From positions 1-38,048 of the forward strand of contig VXMH01000021.1 of NCBI GenBank assembly GCA_009841235.1: 38,048 bases of DNA, written 5' to 3'. The position numbers and the translations under genes were made by a program. Positions 1-8,020 of this stretch are shown here, piece after piece (position 1 is the first letter of the stretch; every line of letters begins with the position of its first letter). Below the pieces are notes generated by a model. It saw only the letters and a program-made list of their open reading frames with translations. It was not told the origin of the DNA and made no database searches. The stretch is from Caldilineaceae bacterium SB0661_bin_32 (GTDB lineage Bacteria > Chloroflexota > Anaerolineae > Caldilineales > Caldilineaceae).

Positions 1-633
1 GCGGTCAGCGGGGCAAACGGATTCGAAGACTCGGCAATTATCTGGGGGGACCGGACGGCGGTGGGCGTTGGGGGCGGGGTCTGCCAGGTGAGTACGACAG
101 TTTTTCGGGCGGCGCTGGAAGGCGGGTTTCCTTTTCTCGAGCGCCACAACCACGGCTACGTCGTGAGCTGGTACGGCGACCCAGGATTTGACGCGACGAT
201 ATACACGCCTTATGTTGACCTCAGATTCCTCAACGATACCGACGCGCATCTATTGATCCAGCCGGTAGTGAACAGTGCGGAGGGCGTTCTCTCCTTCCGC
301 TTTTACGGCACCAAGCCGGACCGAGTGGTGGAAATCGGCGAGGCGGTATACGAGGATGTTAAACAGCCCGGCGCCCCGATCTACCAGGAAGACGCCAGCC
401 TGGAGGCCGGGCAGATCAAGCAGGTTGAGTGGGCCAAAGAGGGCCTGACCGCGACCGTCATCCGCAAGGTGACAGAGAATGGGGTGACGCGGGAGGACCC
501 GATCAGATCGGTCTACCGGCCCTGGAACGCCATGTTCCTGTACGGCCCGGGAACGGTCATTCCCGGCGTAACCGACGTGGAGGAGCCCACCCCTGCTCCG
601 ACAACGGAGGAAAGCGCCGGCGGCGACAGCTGA
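1..633 (+). CDS. VanW family protein, C-terminal part (5' end outside window)
   Basis: The reading frame is open from base 1, so this is the 3' part of a longer gene. The GTG at 61 lies inside the conserved domain and is not the real start. The residues GVGGGVCQVSTTVF followed by ERHNHGYVVSWYG are the hallmark of the VanW domain. The tail around VYRPWNAMFLYGPG resembles the G5-like end that often follows VanW. The protein closes with a Pro/Thr/Glu/Ser-rich tail that looks disordered. VanW proteins are known as accessory cell-envelope proteins (first seen in vanB-type clusters), usually membrane-anchored with the domain outside; their biochemical role is unsettled. The upstream anchor and any peptidoglycan-binding domains are not visible here. 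It precedes coaX on the same strand with a 75-bp gap. No antibiotic-resistance role should be inferred from this gene alone. Confidence 0.85.
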   Translation, partial: AVSGANGFEDSAIIWGDRTAVGVGGGVCQVSTTVFRAALEGGFPFLERHNHGYVVSWYGDPGFDATIYTPYVDLRFLNDTDAHLLIQPVVNSAEGVLSFRFYGTKPDRVVEIGEAVYEDVKQPGAPIYQEDASLEAGQIKQVEWAKEGLTATVIRKVTENGVTREDPIRSVYRPWNAMFLYGPGTVIPGVTDVEEPTPAPTTEESAGGDS

Positions 634-708
634 CGGGACCGGCCCTGGCAAAGGCCAGTTTTTCCTCTGGAATGTTTTCTCCGTTTCTCCGATTGCCTTC
701 CACCGCAA

Positions 709-1542
709 ATGCTTCTGGCCGTCGATATCGGTAACAGCAGCGTCGTCATGGGCGCTTATGGCGACAGTGATGACGACAATGATGAGGACCCCCTGGCCAC
801 GCGGCGGCTGCCGGCGGACCGGCGCGGCCGACCGGAGGCGCTCAGGCAGTCTCTCCTTGCGTTTTGGCAGGAGAGCGGGTTCGGCGCGCAGGACTTTGAA
901 GACGCTGCCCTGTGCAGCGTGGTCGCGCCGTTAACCGAGCTGTGGAAGGGCATGCTGGCGGATGTTCTCGAGCGCGAGCCGCTGGTGCTTCACCAAGGCA
1001 TGGACGTGGGGGTGATCCTGGAGGTGAGGAACCCGGACCAGGTGGGGATGGACCGGCTTGTGGACGCCGCGGCCGTTCGGGCGCGTACGACAGGCGCGGC
1101 GGTTGCCGTTGATTTCGGCACGGCGACGACGTTCAATGTTGTCGACGCGGGCGGGCGCTTTCGGGGCGGGGCGATCGCTCCGGGCCTTGCGACGGCGGCG
1201 GAGTCGCTGATGGAGAGAGCCCCTGTTTTGCTCGATCTGGCGAGGGAGAGCGGTGATCAGCTCCCGGCCTCCACCGGCGTCGCGTTAGTTCCTCCTTCCT
1301 CGGCGATCGGCCGCGATACGGACGAGGCGCTGCGGTCGGGGGTCGTTCTTGGCTATACAGGACTGGTTGAGGGTCTCCTGGCACGCATCCGTGACGAGCT
1401 GGATACGCCGCTTACGGTCATCTCCACCGGGGGACTTGGCAACATCGTCACCCCGCTGACAAGCGCCATCGACCAGTACGATCCCTGGCTGACGCTGGCA
1501 GGAATACGCACCGTGTACCGGCTCAACGCCAGCAGGGCCTGA
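709..1542 (+). CDS. coaX: Type III pantothenate kinase
   Basis: This is a 277-residue cytoplasmic enzyme that phosphorylates pantothenate, the first committed step of coenzyme A synthesis. Family motifs are in order: the N-terminal phosphate-binding loop DIGNS (residues 6-10), GMDRLVDA (113-120) with the likely catalytic aspartate, VDFGTATTFNVVD (from 134), GGAIAPG (153-159) and a C-terminal STGGLG. The length is close to the usual 255-265 residues. An acidic run, DSDDDNDED (19-27), is inserted just after the first strand and accounts for much of the excess. The ATG at 709 puts DIGNS at the expected distance from the N-terminus; no strong Shine-Dalgarno sequence precedes it. The gene is convergent with the glycosyltransferase operon, leaving only 23 bp between the stop codons. 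Type III enzymes are not expected to be feedback-inhibited by CoA. Confidence 0.95.
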   Translation: MLLAVDIGNSSVVMGAYGDSDDDNDEDPLATRRLPADRRGRPEALRQSLLAFWQESGFGAQDFEDAALCSVVAPLTELWKGMLADVLEREPLVLHQGMDVGVILEVRNPDQVGMDRLVDAAAVRARTTGAAVAVDFGTATTFNVVDAGGRFRGGAIAPGLATAAESLMERAPVLLDLARESGDQLPASTGVALVPPSSAIGRDTDEALRSGVVLGYTGLVEGLLARIRDELDTPLTVISTGGLGNIVTPLTSAIDQYDPWLTLAGIRTVYRLNASRA

Positions 1543-1565
1543 AGTCCGTTACAGCTGTGCGGCAG

Positions 1566-2675
1566 TCAGCCCTCGCGCAGATTCCCAAGCAGATGACGAT
1601 AGCAGTGGAGGGTTGCGGCAGCGGTCGCTTGCCAGCTGTAGAGGCCAGCCCGCGCCAGTCCCTGCTCGGCTCGTTGGGCGCGCTGAGGACCGTCTTCGAC
1701 GAGCTCGACGATTGCGTCCCTGATTTCGGCGACGGAATGGGGATCGAACGTGAGGGCGGCCCCGGCTGCGACCTCGATCAGGCTGGGCGTGTTTGAGCAG
1801 GCTACCGGCGTGCCGCAGGCCATCGCCTCAAGAACGGGAAGTCCGAACCCTTCGTACAGGCTTGGAAAAACGAACAGCGCGGCTGCGCTGTAGAGGGCGG
1901 GCAGATCGCGTTCGTTTACAGGGCCGAGAAAGCGGACGGCGTCGCCTAGTTGGTGATACGCGGCGCGTTGCTTGGGCTGCGGGTAGCGGTCGTCCCAGGC
2001 GCCGGCGATGACGAGCGGGGGCGCGGGCGGTGAGGCGATCCGGGCGAAGGCGTCGATGAGGGCCGGGAGATTCTTATGGGGCTTGTTGATGCCGAGATAG
2101 AGGAGAAATCGTTCGGGCAGGCCGTACTTGTCGCGCACGCGGCCGACCTCAGCGGCGGGCTGAGGCTTGTAATGGGCGCCGGCGGCAAGAGGTGTGACGG
2201 TGATCCTGGAGGCAGGAACGCGAAAGCAGCTGCGCAGATCGTTGCGGGCGGCTTCGGAGATGGCGAGGACATGGTCTGAGGCGCGCAGGGCGAGGGTCGC
2301 GGCCAGCCGGAAGAAGAGTCGCGCCCGGGCCGGAACGGCGCCCGGGAATCTGAGCGGAATGGCGTCGTAGAAGGTGAGGAGGGTGGGCAGACCGGGTCGG
2401 TATGGCATGACGTAGTAGGGGCTGTGGTAGAGAGCCTGTCCGTCAGCCCGGAGCCGTCTGAGGAGGCGGGGGATGCGCCACTGCCGGCGAATGTCGAAAG
2501 GCGTCGCGGGCGCTGAAGTTTCCACAGGCTGGGCTGCTGCCGGGCCGTCGAGCAAGGTGAGCTCTTCTCCGGCGGCAAGAAGGGGAATCAATGCCGATGA
2601 GAGATTGGTGACGTAGCGGCCGATGCCGGGGAAGTGGGGCACTGCGGTGCGGGCATCGAGAATGTAGCGGCTCAT
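1566..2675 (-). CDS. GT4-type glycosyltransferase (last gene of four-GT operon)
   Basis: This 369-residue protein has the GT-B fold signature of family GT4 retaining glycosyltransferases. The N-terminal half carries a glycine-containing acceptor loop (FPGIGRYVTNL, near residue 15). The C-terminal half has YLGINKPHKNLPALIDAF (near 193) and the donor-binding E-x7-E motif, E275 to E283, in LYEGFGLPVLEAMACGTPV. These enzymes move a sugar from a nucleotide-sugar donor to a growing glycan on the cytoplasmic face of the membrane. Donor and acceptor cannot be predicted from these motifs. It lies 62 bp downstream of the preceding glycosyltransferase on the same strand and is the last gene of the run. 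The ATG start is supported by the family N-terminus rather than by a ribosome binding site. Confidence 0.9.
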   Translation of the reverse strand: MSRYILDARTAVPHFPGIGRYVTNLSSALIPLLAAGEELTLLDGPAAAQPVETSAPATPFDIRRQWRIPRLLRRLRADGQALYHSPYYVMPYRPGLPTLLTFYDAIPLRFPGAVPARARLFFRLAATLALRASDHVLAISEAARNDLRSCFRVPASRITVTPLAAGAHYKPQPAAEVGRVRDKYGLPERFLLYLGINKPHKNLPALIDAFARIASPPAPPLVIAGAWDDRYPQPKQRAAYHQLGDAVRFLGPVNERDLPALYSAAALFVFPSLYEGFGLPVLEAMACGTPVACSNTPSLIEVAAGAALTFDPHSVAEIRDAIVELVEDGPQRAQRAEQGLARAGLYSWQATAAATLHCYRHLLGNLREG

Positions 2676-2737
2676 TGGAAGGCGAGGAGGGAGTGGTCAG
2701 AAGCGGGGGAAGAGAGAAAGAGATTCACGGGCGGTCC

Positions 2738-3862
2738 TCATCCCTCGCCCAGGGCTTCCTGATAGAAGGCGATGGTTGAGCTTATCATGGATTGAAATGA
2801 GAACTCCTCCCGCACCCGTCTGCGGCCTTCGGCTCCCATTTTTGCGCGCAGCGCCGGGCTCACGAGCAGCCTGTTCGTTGCAGCGGCCAGCGCCTGCGGG
2901 TCGTTGGGAGCGACAACCAGGCCGGTCACTCCGTTGCGGTTGACGTAGGATGTGCCGGTTCCCAGCTCCGTGCAGACGACAGGCATGCCGCAGGCCATCG
3001 CTTCGAGCTGCACGATTCCCAGGGCCTCGGCGCGATTTATGGACGGCAGCACGAACAGGTCGGCGGCGTAACGCGCGGCCAGGCACTCCCTCTCCGAAGC
3101 ATCGCCCAGGAAGAAGACTTTGTCGGCCAGGTTTTCGGCCTGCGCCAGGCTCTGCCAAGCCTGCTGCATTGGACCGGTCCCGATTATGAGGAGCCTGGCC
3201 CGGATGCGGTGCATGGCCCGGATGAGCACGTCGACTCCTTTGTAGTGGCGCAGGCGGCCGATGAAGAGCAGGAGAGGGAGGTCAGCGTATTGGCCCCGCA
3301 GGCGCCGTGCATCGTCGCGAACCTGCTCAGTCTCCGCAAAGCGTTCCGTCTCGATTCCGAAGTGGAGCACGCGGCAGCTCTTCCGTATGTCCCGCAGGAA
3401 GGGGGAAGACTCGATGTAGGCGGGACTGGAAACGGCGACCAGCGCAGCGCGGCGCAGGAGTTTTCTCTGTAGGGGCGCGTAGAGCTTTCCTGTGCGCCTC
3501 TGGCGGACGATGTCGCTGTGGTAGGTGATCACCGCGGGTCTGCCCCGTCCCAGCAGGAGTTGGGCAAGTTCGGCGGGCGGGTAGGGCGTGTGGAGGTGAA
3601 CGAGGTCGACGGTCGCCATCTGGCGGCGCAGCTCGGTGAAGAAGGGCAGGCTGATGGGCGTGGACAGGAGGTGGGCCTGGCGTCCCGTTTTGGCTACGGG
3701 AACGCCGTCGATGGCTTGGCGAATGGTGGCCGGCCCGGTATTGGTGACGAGGACGCGGGCGTCGATGCCCTCTTCTCGCAGCCCGCGGGCCAGCAGGCGG
3801 ATGTGGTTTTCGATCCCGCCGAGGACCGGGTAGTAGTCCTTGTAGAGCAGCAGTACTTTCAT
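2738..3862 (-). CDS. GT4-type glycosyltransferase
   Basis: This 374-residue GT4 enzyme begins MKVLLLYKDYYPVLGGIENH, a typical first strand followed by the GG-containing acceptor loop. Later come HLHTPYPP (near 89), FIGRLRHYKGVDVLI (near 200) and the E-x7-E pair E279/E287 in RAEALGIVQLEAMACGMPV. The AEALGIVQLEAM form of the motif is common among mannosyl- and other hexosyltransferases of exopolysaccharide and O-antigen clusters, but this does not fix the substrate. The length is normal. It sits 44 bp downstream of the next glycosyltransferase, consistent with one transcript. It probably acts at the cytoplasmic membrane surface on a lipid-linked intermediate. Confidence 0.9.
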   Translation of the reverse strand: MKVLLLYKDYYPVLGGIENHIRLLARGLREEGIDARVLVTNTGPATIRQAIDGVPVAKTGRQAHLLSTPISLPFFTELRRQMATVDLVHLHTPYPPAELAQLLLGRGRPAVITYHSDIVRQRRTGKLYAPLQRKLLRRAALVAVSSPAYIESSPFLRDIRKSCRVLHFGIETERFAETEQVRDDARRLRGQYADLPLLLFIGRLRHYKGVDVLIRAMHRIRARLLIIGTGPMQQAWQSLAQAENLADKVFFLGDASERECLAARYAADLFVLPSINRAEALGIVQLEAMACGMPVVCTELGTGTSYVNRNGVTGLVVAPNDPQALAAATNRLLVSPALRAKMGAEGRRRVREEFSFQSMISSTIAFYQEALGEG

Positions 3863-3906
3863 GCGGCATTAAGCCAGTACATCATTAGCAACGGGCGGCA
3901 TATTCT

Positions 3907-5067
3907 CTAAGCGGTCCCGACCAACTCCTGATAGTGCGCTTCGAGTTCGTTCACCGTGCGCTCGATTCGAAAAAGGTTTTCAACACGGCGACGGCCCGCG
4001 CGGCCCATGCGCTGGGCGTGCGCCGGATCTTGCAGGAGCCGGGCGACAGCCCCGGCAAGGGCGGCCGTGTCGCCAGGCGGCACGAGAAGCCCGGTCTCGC
4101 CATGGGCGACGATTTCAGGGAGGGGGCCGTGATCAAAAGCTACGACCGGCTTGCCCATGGCCATGGCCTCCACATTGACCAGTCCAAAGCCTTCGGGCAC
4201 GCCGGGATTCACGAAGATGTCCATTGCCTCCAGCGCCGGTCGGACATCGTCCAGCTGGCCGGTCCAGTGCACTTGTTCGTCCAGGCCGAGTTGGGAGGAC
4301 AGGGCCATAAGGTGCGCTTCGTAGTCGTCCCCCACGTTGAACTGGTCTCCACCCACTACCAGGAAACGACAGCGGGGCGCGGTTGCACGGAGCTGGCCCG
4401 CCATTTGCAGAAAGATGTGCTGTCCTTTCAAGGGGCGCGCCCTGCCAACCATGCCAACGATTTGCGCTTGGGGAGGAAAACCGGCGGCCTTCCGGAGGGA
4501 AGCTGTGTTGCCGGCCGCTGTATGGGCCTCATCGAAGTAGGAGAGGTCGATGCCGTTGTGAAGAACGGAAAGATTTGCGCTGCAAGGCAAGACCCCGGCG
4601 ACAGCATGTGAAATGGCAAAAACTCTGGTGGCCATGCGGCAGAAGATGAACTTGCCCAGGCGATCGGGCCATTTTGAGGCGGGTTCGGCCTCCGAAAGCC
4701 AGTAGTCGCGCATGTGCCAGACGAACGGCAGTGCGGCGAGCCGGGCAGCCAGCGCGGCGTAGGCGGTGGCGCGCACCGTGTTGCTATGGACAAGCACGGC
4801 GCCGATTTCGCGGGCAGTTTTCGAAATGCGGACGGCCTGCTGCCAGAGATCGAGCAGGCTGCGAGAGGAGCCGCGCAGCCGCGGCAGCACCTGGACGTGC
4901 ACTGGAATTCCTGCTGCTTCCGCTTCTTCCGCCAGCGTCCCGGGCGGCGCAATCAGATGGGGCTGCCATCGATCACGGTCCAGGAAGGTCGTGAGAAGAA
5001 GCAGGCTTCGTTCGGCTCCGCCGAGGGCATCAGCGTGGTCAACGAAGAGAATGGGTCGGTGTGTCAT
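3907..5067 (-). CDS. GT4-type glycosyltransferase
   Basis: This 386-residue GT4 enzyme has an N-terminal DHADALGGAERSLLLL (near 10), VLVHSNTVRA (from 91), HMRDYW (118-123), GMVGRARPLKGQ (near 205) and the donor-site pair E292/E300 in PEGFGLVNVEAMAMGKPVV. All parts of a full GT-B protein are present, with no sign of truncation. Its ATG overlaps the TGA of the upstream glycosyltransferase as ATGA (5064-5067), the classic arrangement for translational coupling, so the two products are likely made in proportion. The sugar donor is unknown. Confidence 0.9.
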   Translation of the reverse strand: MTHRPILFVDHADALGGAERSLLLLTTFLDRDRWQPHLIAPPGTLAEEAEAAGIPVHVQVLPRLRGSSRSLLDLWQQAVRISKTAREIGAVLVHSNTVRATAYAALAARLAALPFVWHMRDYWLSEAEPASKWPDRLGKFIFCRMATRVFAISHAVAGVLPCSANLSVLHNGIDLSYFDEAHTAAGNTASLRKAAGFPPQAQIVGMVGRARPLKGQHIFLQMAGQLRATAPRCRFLVVGGDQFNVGDDYEAHLMALSSQLGLDEQVHWTGQLDDVRPALEAMDIFVNPGVPEGFGLVNVEAMAMGKPVVAFDHGPLPEIVAHGETGLLVPPGDTAALAGAVARLLQDPAHAQRMGRAGRRRVENLFRIERTVNELEAHYQELVGTA

Positions 5068-6146
5068 AGCGCGCGATCGATTATGGAGAGGAACTGGCGG
5101 CCGACTCGATCCCAGTTCATTTCAGTTTCGACCCAGCGGCGGCCGGCGCGGCCCATTTGTTGTCTCATTTCTGGGTCATTGAGCAAACTTTGCAGAGCTT
5201 GTTCGAGAGCCACAGGGTCGTCGGGAGGAACGAGGAGGCCGGTCTCGTTTTCAAGTACGGCTTCGGCGGCGCCGCCGCTGCGGGCCGCGACTACGGGCAG
5301 GCCGCTGGCGCTGGCTTCGAGGTATACGATGCCGAAGCCTTCGGGCCCTGTTTCGCTATCAACCCTGGTTGGCAAGACAAATATTGACGCCTGCCGATAG
5401 AGTTCTGGCAAATGCGGAATGCCCCCGGAAGACTTAGTGTGAGACAGATTTCCCAAGAAACTGACCGCGTGATCAACTTTCAAGGTCCGGGCCAGGCGGC
5501 CCAATGCAGCGCGCTGAGGGCCCTCGCCAGCGATCCAGTATTGTAACCGGGGGAAAGATTCAAGAAGGGATGGAAGCGCTTTCAGAACGATGTCGAGTCC
5601 CTTACGCGGCACCAGGCGACACACCGACAAAATGACCGGCGGCCCAGTGGTGGGTATTTTGGAAGGTGAGAAGACGTGGGGATCTGTCGCAGGATGGACG
5701 ATCTCAAGGTTCGCAAGGCCTAGTGCATTCAGTCTCAGTGAGATGTTTCTGGATCCGACAACCAGCGGTCGGGCACAGGCTAGAAGACGGTTGAAGATCG
5801 GAGCATGCCAGCGATGCTGCGCGACTTCATAGTCACTACCGTGAGCGAGGCCGATGAAGCGTCTCCTGGAAAGAAATGCCGCGGGCAAAAGCATCCTGGG
5901 ATGCGCATGGCCCACAATGGTGACATGGGGGCGCAGCGTTGCCAGTACCCTGGCGTAGTGCCACGGCATCGATGATGGCAAGGAGACAAGTGAAAAAGGC
6001 TCTTCTTGAAAAAGAGAGGCGTTACGTTGTGGGACAGCCACGGTTAAGTGGTAGTGTCGGCCGACGCGCCGGCTCAGTTCAAGGAGATAGTTTTGCACGC
6101 CGCCGGTACTCGGCGGAAAGTCCATAGTGAGCAGGGCGATGTTCAC
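5064..6146 (-). CDS. GT4-type glycosyltransferase (first gene of four-GT operon)
   Basis: This 360-residue GT4 enzyme starts MNIALLTMDFPPSTGGVQNY, the usual first strand and GGV acceptor loop. Further motifs are GLAHGSDYEV (near 99), VCRLVPRKGLDIVLKALP (near 175), and E269/E277 in TGPEGFGIVYLEASASGLPVV. That form resembles PimB-like and other mannosyl/galactosyl transferases, but the match is only at motif level. The start codon is GTG; no good Shine-Dalgarno sequence precedes it. It overlaps the next gene by 4 bp and heads the run of four glycosyltransferases. Its sequence seems somewhat less G+C-rich than the other three, which may mean a different origin or just proximity to the low-G+C island beginning about 300 bp upstream. 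Confidence 0.9.
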   Translation of the reverse strand: MNIALLTMDFPPSTGGVQNYLLELSRRVGRHYHLTVAVPQRNASLFQEEPFSLVSLPSSMPWHYARVLATLRPHVTIVGHAHPRMLLPAAFLSRRRFIGLAHGSDYEVAQHRWHAPIFNRLLACARPLVVGSRNISLRLNALGLANLEIVHPATDPHVFSPSKIPTTGPPVILSVCRLVPRKGLDIVLKALPSLLESFPRLQYWIAGEGPQRAALGRLARTLKVDHAVSFLGNLSHTKSSGGIPHLPELYRQASIFVLPTRVDSETGPEGFGIVYLEASASGLPVVAARSGGAAEAVLENETGLLVPPDDPVALEQALQSLLNDPEMRQQMGRAGRRWVETEMNWDRVGRQFLSIIDRAL

Positions 6147-6439
6147 GAGGCATTAAGGCTTTCGCTTGCGCATACCGGCCAAATGGTCGCGCTACGGGTC
6201 CATAAGACTAAAGGGTGGTCCGATTCAGATGCTCTTGAATAATGGATTGCTTCATGAGTGTCCGTCCTAGCACCCGAATTAGAAGCCAGGGAAGATACCA
6301 TCGCCGTTTCCCGACCATCGTTCTGCCCCTCCATAGGCTGGGCAGTTCGCTCCATTATGCGCATTAGCTTGCAAGCCAGCTTTTGTGCCCAAGCTCGTAT
6401 TTCACAAACTGTATTGCTACGCAGAAACAGCTACCAAAT
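6147..6439. other. Intergenic region between DUF2971 gene and GT operon
   Basis: These 293 bases separate the stop of the DUF2971 gene from the GTG of the first operon glycosyltransferase; both genes read on the minus strand. Base composition shifts here from the G+C-rich polysaccharide genes to the more A+T-rich island. The glycosyltransferase operon promoter should lie here, but I see no convincing -35/-10 pair. I find no terminator hairpin with a T-run and no direct repeats that could mark an insertion boundary. A 73-codon minus-strand frame crosses it but has no recognisable motif or ribosome binding site. Confidence 0.5.
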
Positions 6440-7885
6440 TCAGAAGACCTGCAATTTGAATTTTCGAATATCCTCGTGCTTCGGCGAATAGTAGGCTTGG
6501 AAGAATCCGAAATCAGTACGTTCGTTCTCTAGGCATTTCCTCTGAATGATATCCATGATCCTCACTTTGTCTTCGTCTGAGGTGCGAATTCCGAAGATGA
6601 TCCCTGTTAGGGACTCAAATCTATAGGACAATGTGCGTCGTCGCTTGTCCAGTGCCAAGTCTATCAGTCCATGCACAATGAGGCGACTCTCCTGTTCGTA
6701 TTCCCAGTCTTTACTCTTTGAAGTGATGTCGCTCAGGAAGTCCGCCCAATGTTTTTCCCTCCAAGAATCCACCCCACTGTTCGTGCTGAAGTGATCGGCG
6801 CAGCCCGAAACATTTCCTCCTTCATCCGTGTACCAGAGCCTCATGAGTGAAGGCAGTGGCAAGACTCCAATGTTTCTAAAAAAGTCTATGGTTACTGGTC
6901 TGGCTGAGTAACTAATGTCACTCAATTGCATCGAAGAGTATTCCCTTTCCTCTTTGGAGGGACCACCTGACTTGACGCGGTTTTTTGGTGGTGTATAGAT
7001 ATCCAAGCTGCTTCCACTTGTAGAATCTGAGGTGTCAAAGATCAAACAGACTCCTTTGTGTCCATCGCCATAGTGGGACCACATGGAAGGATTATGGAAG
7101 GACTTAGAAAAGCAAGCGGCGTACCACTCGGGCCAAAGCAGCTTGTCAAGTTGCTCCACATAGACTCGGGGAAAGTCCATTAGCAGGAACTTCTGATTTC
7201 TCTTGAGTGTCTCGGAAAAAGCATCTCGAAAATGGTATTCGTGACTGAGTCTTTGCCCTTCGCTCACCTGACGTGAGGCAAGAGACATCACCTCAGAGAA
7301 GGATTCAATTTCGGCTTCAGCCAAGGTAGCTAACTCTAACAGTTTACTTGCTGTAGGCTTTGGCTTACGAAATTCACTGGCCAACTGCGTCAACTCCTCT
7401 TCAGGCGCCAGCCCATGTTCTATCCAAACTCGCTGAATTCTGGTGAAGACCTCTAGGTGGATATACCTGAGGTAGAGTAGTAGCTCATCACGTCTTACCT
7501 CTCGTTTTTCCGATTTCATTCTGTCGCAGAATTCAGAAAGACAAAGTTCGTCTTGAGATATCTTCCAAATCTCTTCGAAGAGCTCATACAGTTGAGGAGT
7601 TGGAAGGTCGTCCCAACGGCCAAATATGGGGATGTGCTCAGATCCTAGCCTCTCGTCTTGGCCAATGATTTTGAAGAGAAGGTAGGCTTGGTGCAGGCAG
7701 AATACATAGTGCTTGAGCAAGTTTCCCCACACTATGCTGTCCCCACACCAGACAATGTCTCGAAGGCCCTCCATGGGGTCATTGAGCTCCTCTGGACTGG
7801 AAAAATAGACGGTCTGTCTTTCCAGTTCTCTGTATGGATCACACAGTAAGTATTTGCTACTTCTGAATCGATATGCCTTGGCCAT
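6440..7885 (-). CDS. DUF2971 domain protein with a large helical insertion
   Basis: This is a 481-residue protein of unknown biochemical function. The DUF2971 landmarks are present in order: YFSSPEELNDPMEG (27-40), SFHNPSMWSHYGDGHKGVC (262-280) and KSKDWEYEQESRLI (390-403), followed by GIIFGIRTSDEDK. In most family members the first two landmarks lie within about 100 residues; here about 220 residues, mostly charged and apparently helical, lie between them. No membrane segment or signal peptide is visible. An AGGA-type ribosome binding site sits 7 bases before the ATG, and a plausible promoter and a leader hairpin lie just upstream. G+C is near one half by eye, well below the flanking genes, which suggests horizontal acquisition. 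It is directly downstream of the MmeI-like enzyme, so a defence-linked role is a reasonable guess but not shown. Confidence 0.8.
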   Translation of the reverse strand: MAKAYRFRSSKYLLCDPYRELERQTVYFSSPEELNDPMEGLRDIVWCGDSIVWGNLLKHYVFCLHQAYLLFKIIGQDERLGSEHIPIFGRWDDLPTPQLYELFEEIWKISQDELCLSEFCDRMKSEKREVRRDELLLYLRYIHLEVFTRIQRVWIEHGLAPEEELTQLASEFRKPKPTASKLLELATLAEAEIESFSEVMSLASRQVSEGQRLSHEYHFRDAFSETLKRNQKFLLMDFPRVYVEQLDKLLWPEWYAACFSKSFHNPSMWSHYGDGHKGVCLIFDTSDSTSGSSLDIYTPPKNRVKSGGPSKEEREYSSMQLSDISYSARPVTIDFFRNIGVLPLPSLMRLWYTDEGGNVSGCADHFSTNSGVDSWREKHWADFLSDITSKSKDWEYEQESRLIVHGLIDLALDKRRRTLSYRFESLTGIIFGIRTSDEDKVRIMDIIQRKCLENERTDFGFFQAYYSPKHEDIRKFKLQVF

Positions 7886-7922
7886 TCCGGTTCCTGATTG
7901 CGGTTGACTCAGGTTGGCTTCC

Positions 7923-7949
7923 AGAGTGGTGATCCATTTCGACCACTCT
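7923..7949 (-). promoter_or_regulatory. Stem-loop in leader of DUF2971 gene
   Basis: AGAGTGGT (7923-7930) and ACCACTCT (7942-7949) form a perfect 8-bp inverted repeat with an 11-base loop. It lies between the proposed -10 box and the DUF2971 start codon, so it would fold in the mRNA leader about 40 bases before the ATG. There is no T-run after it on the minus strand, so it is not a standard terminator. It could be a protein-binding operator or a leader structure affecting translation or stability. Confidence 0.45.
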
Positions 7950-7965
7950 CACACTCGAAGTACGG

Positions 7966-7994
7966 ATACTATCAGGACAGCGAAGGGTTTGCAA
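7966..7994 (-). promoter_or_regulatory. Candidate sigma-70 promoter for DUF2971 gene
   Basis: On the minus strand TTGCAA (7989-7994) and TAGTAT (7966-7971) are separated by 17 bases. Each matches the -35 or -10 consensus at four of six positions, with ideal spacing. Transcription would begin near 7959, about 75 bases before the ATG. If real, the DUF2971 gene can be expressed independently of the restriction-modification gene upstream. Confidence 0.4.
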
Positions 7995-8020
7995 TACTGC
8001 AATTCGATAGTCGTGATCTG

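Noticed and set aside
61..633. GTG at 61 as start of the VanW gene
   Set aside because: The frame is open to base 1 and the GTG lies within the conserved motif, so the gene begins before the window.
1..633. Vancomycin resistance determinant
   Set aside because: A VanW domain alone is widespread in bacteria without such resistance, and no vanA/B-type ligase, VanH, VanX or sensor genes are present.
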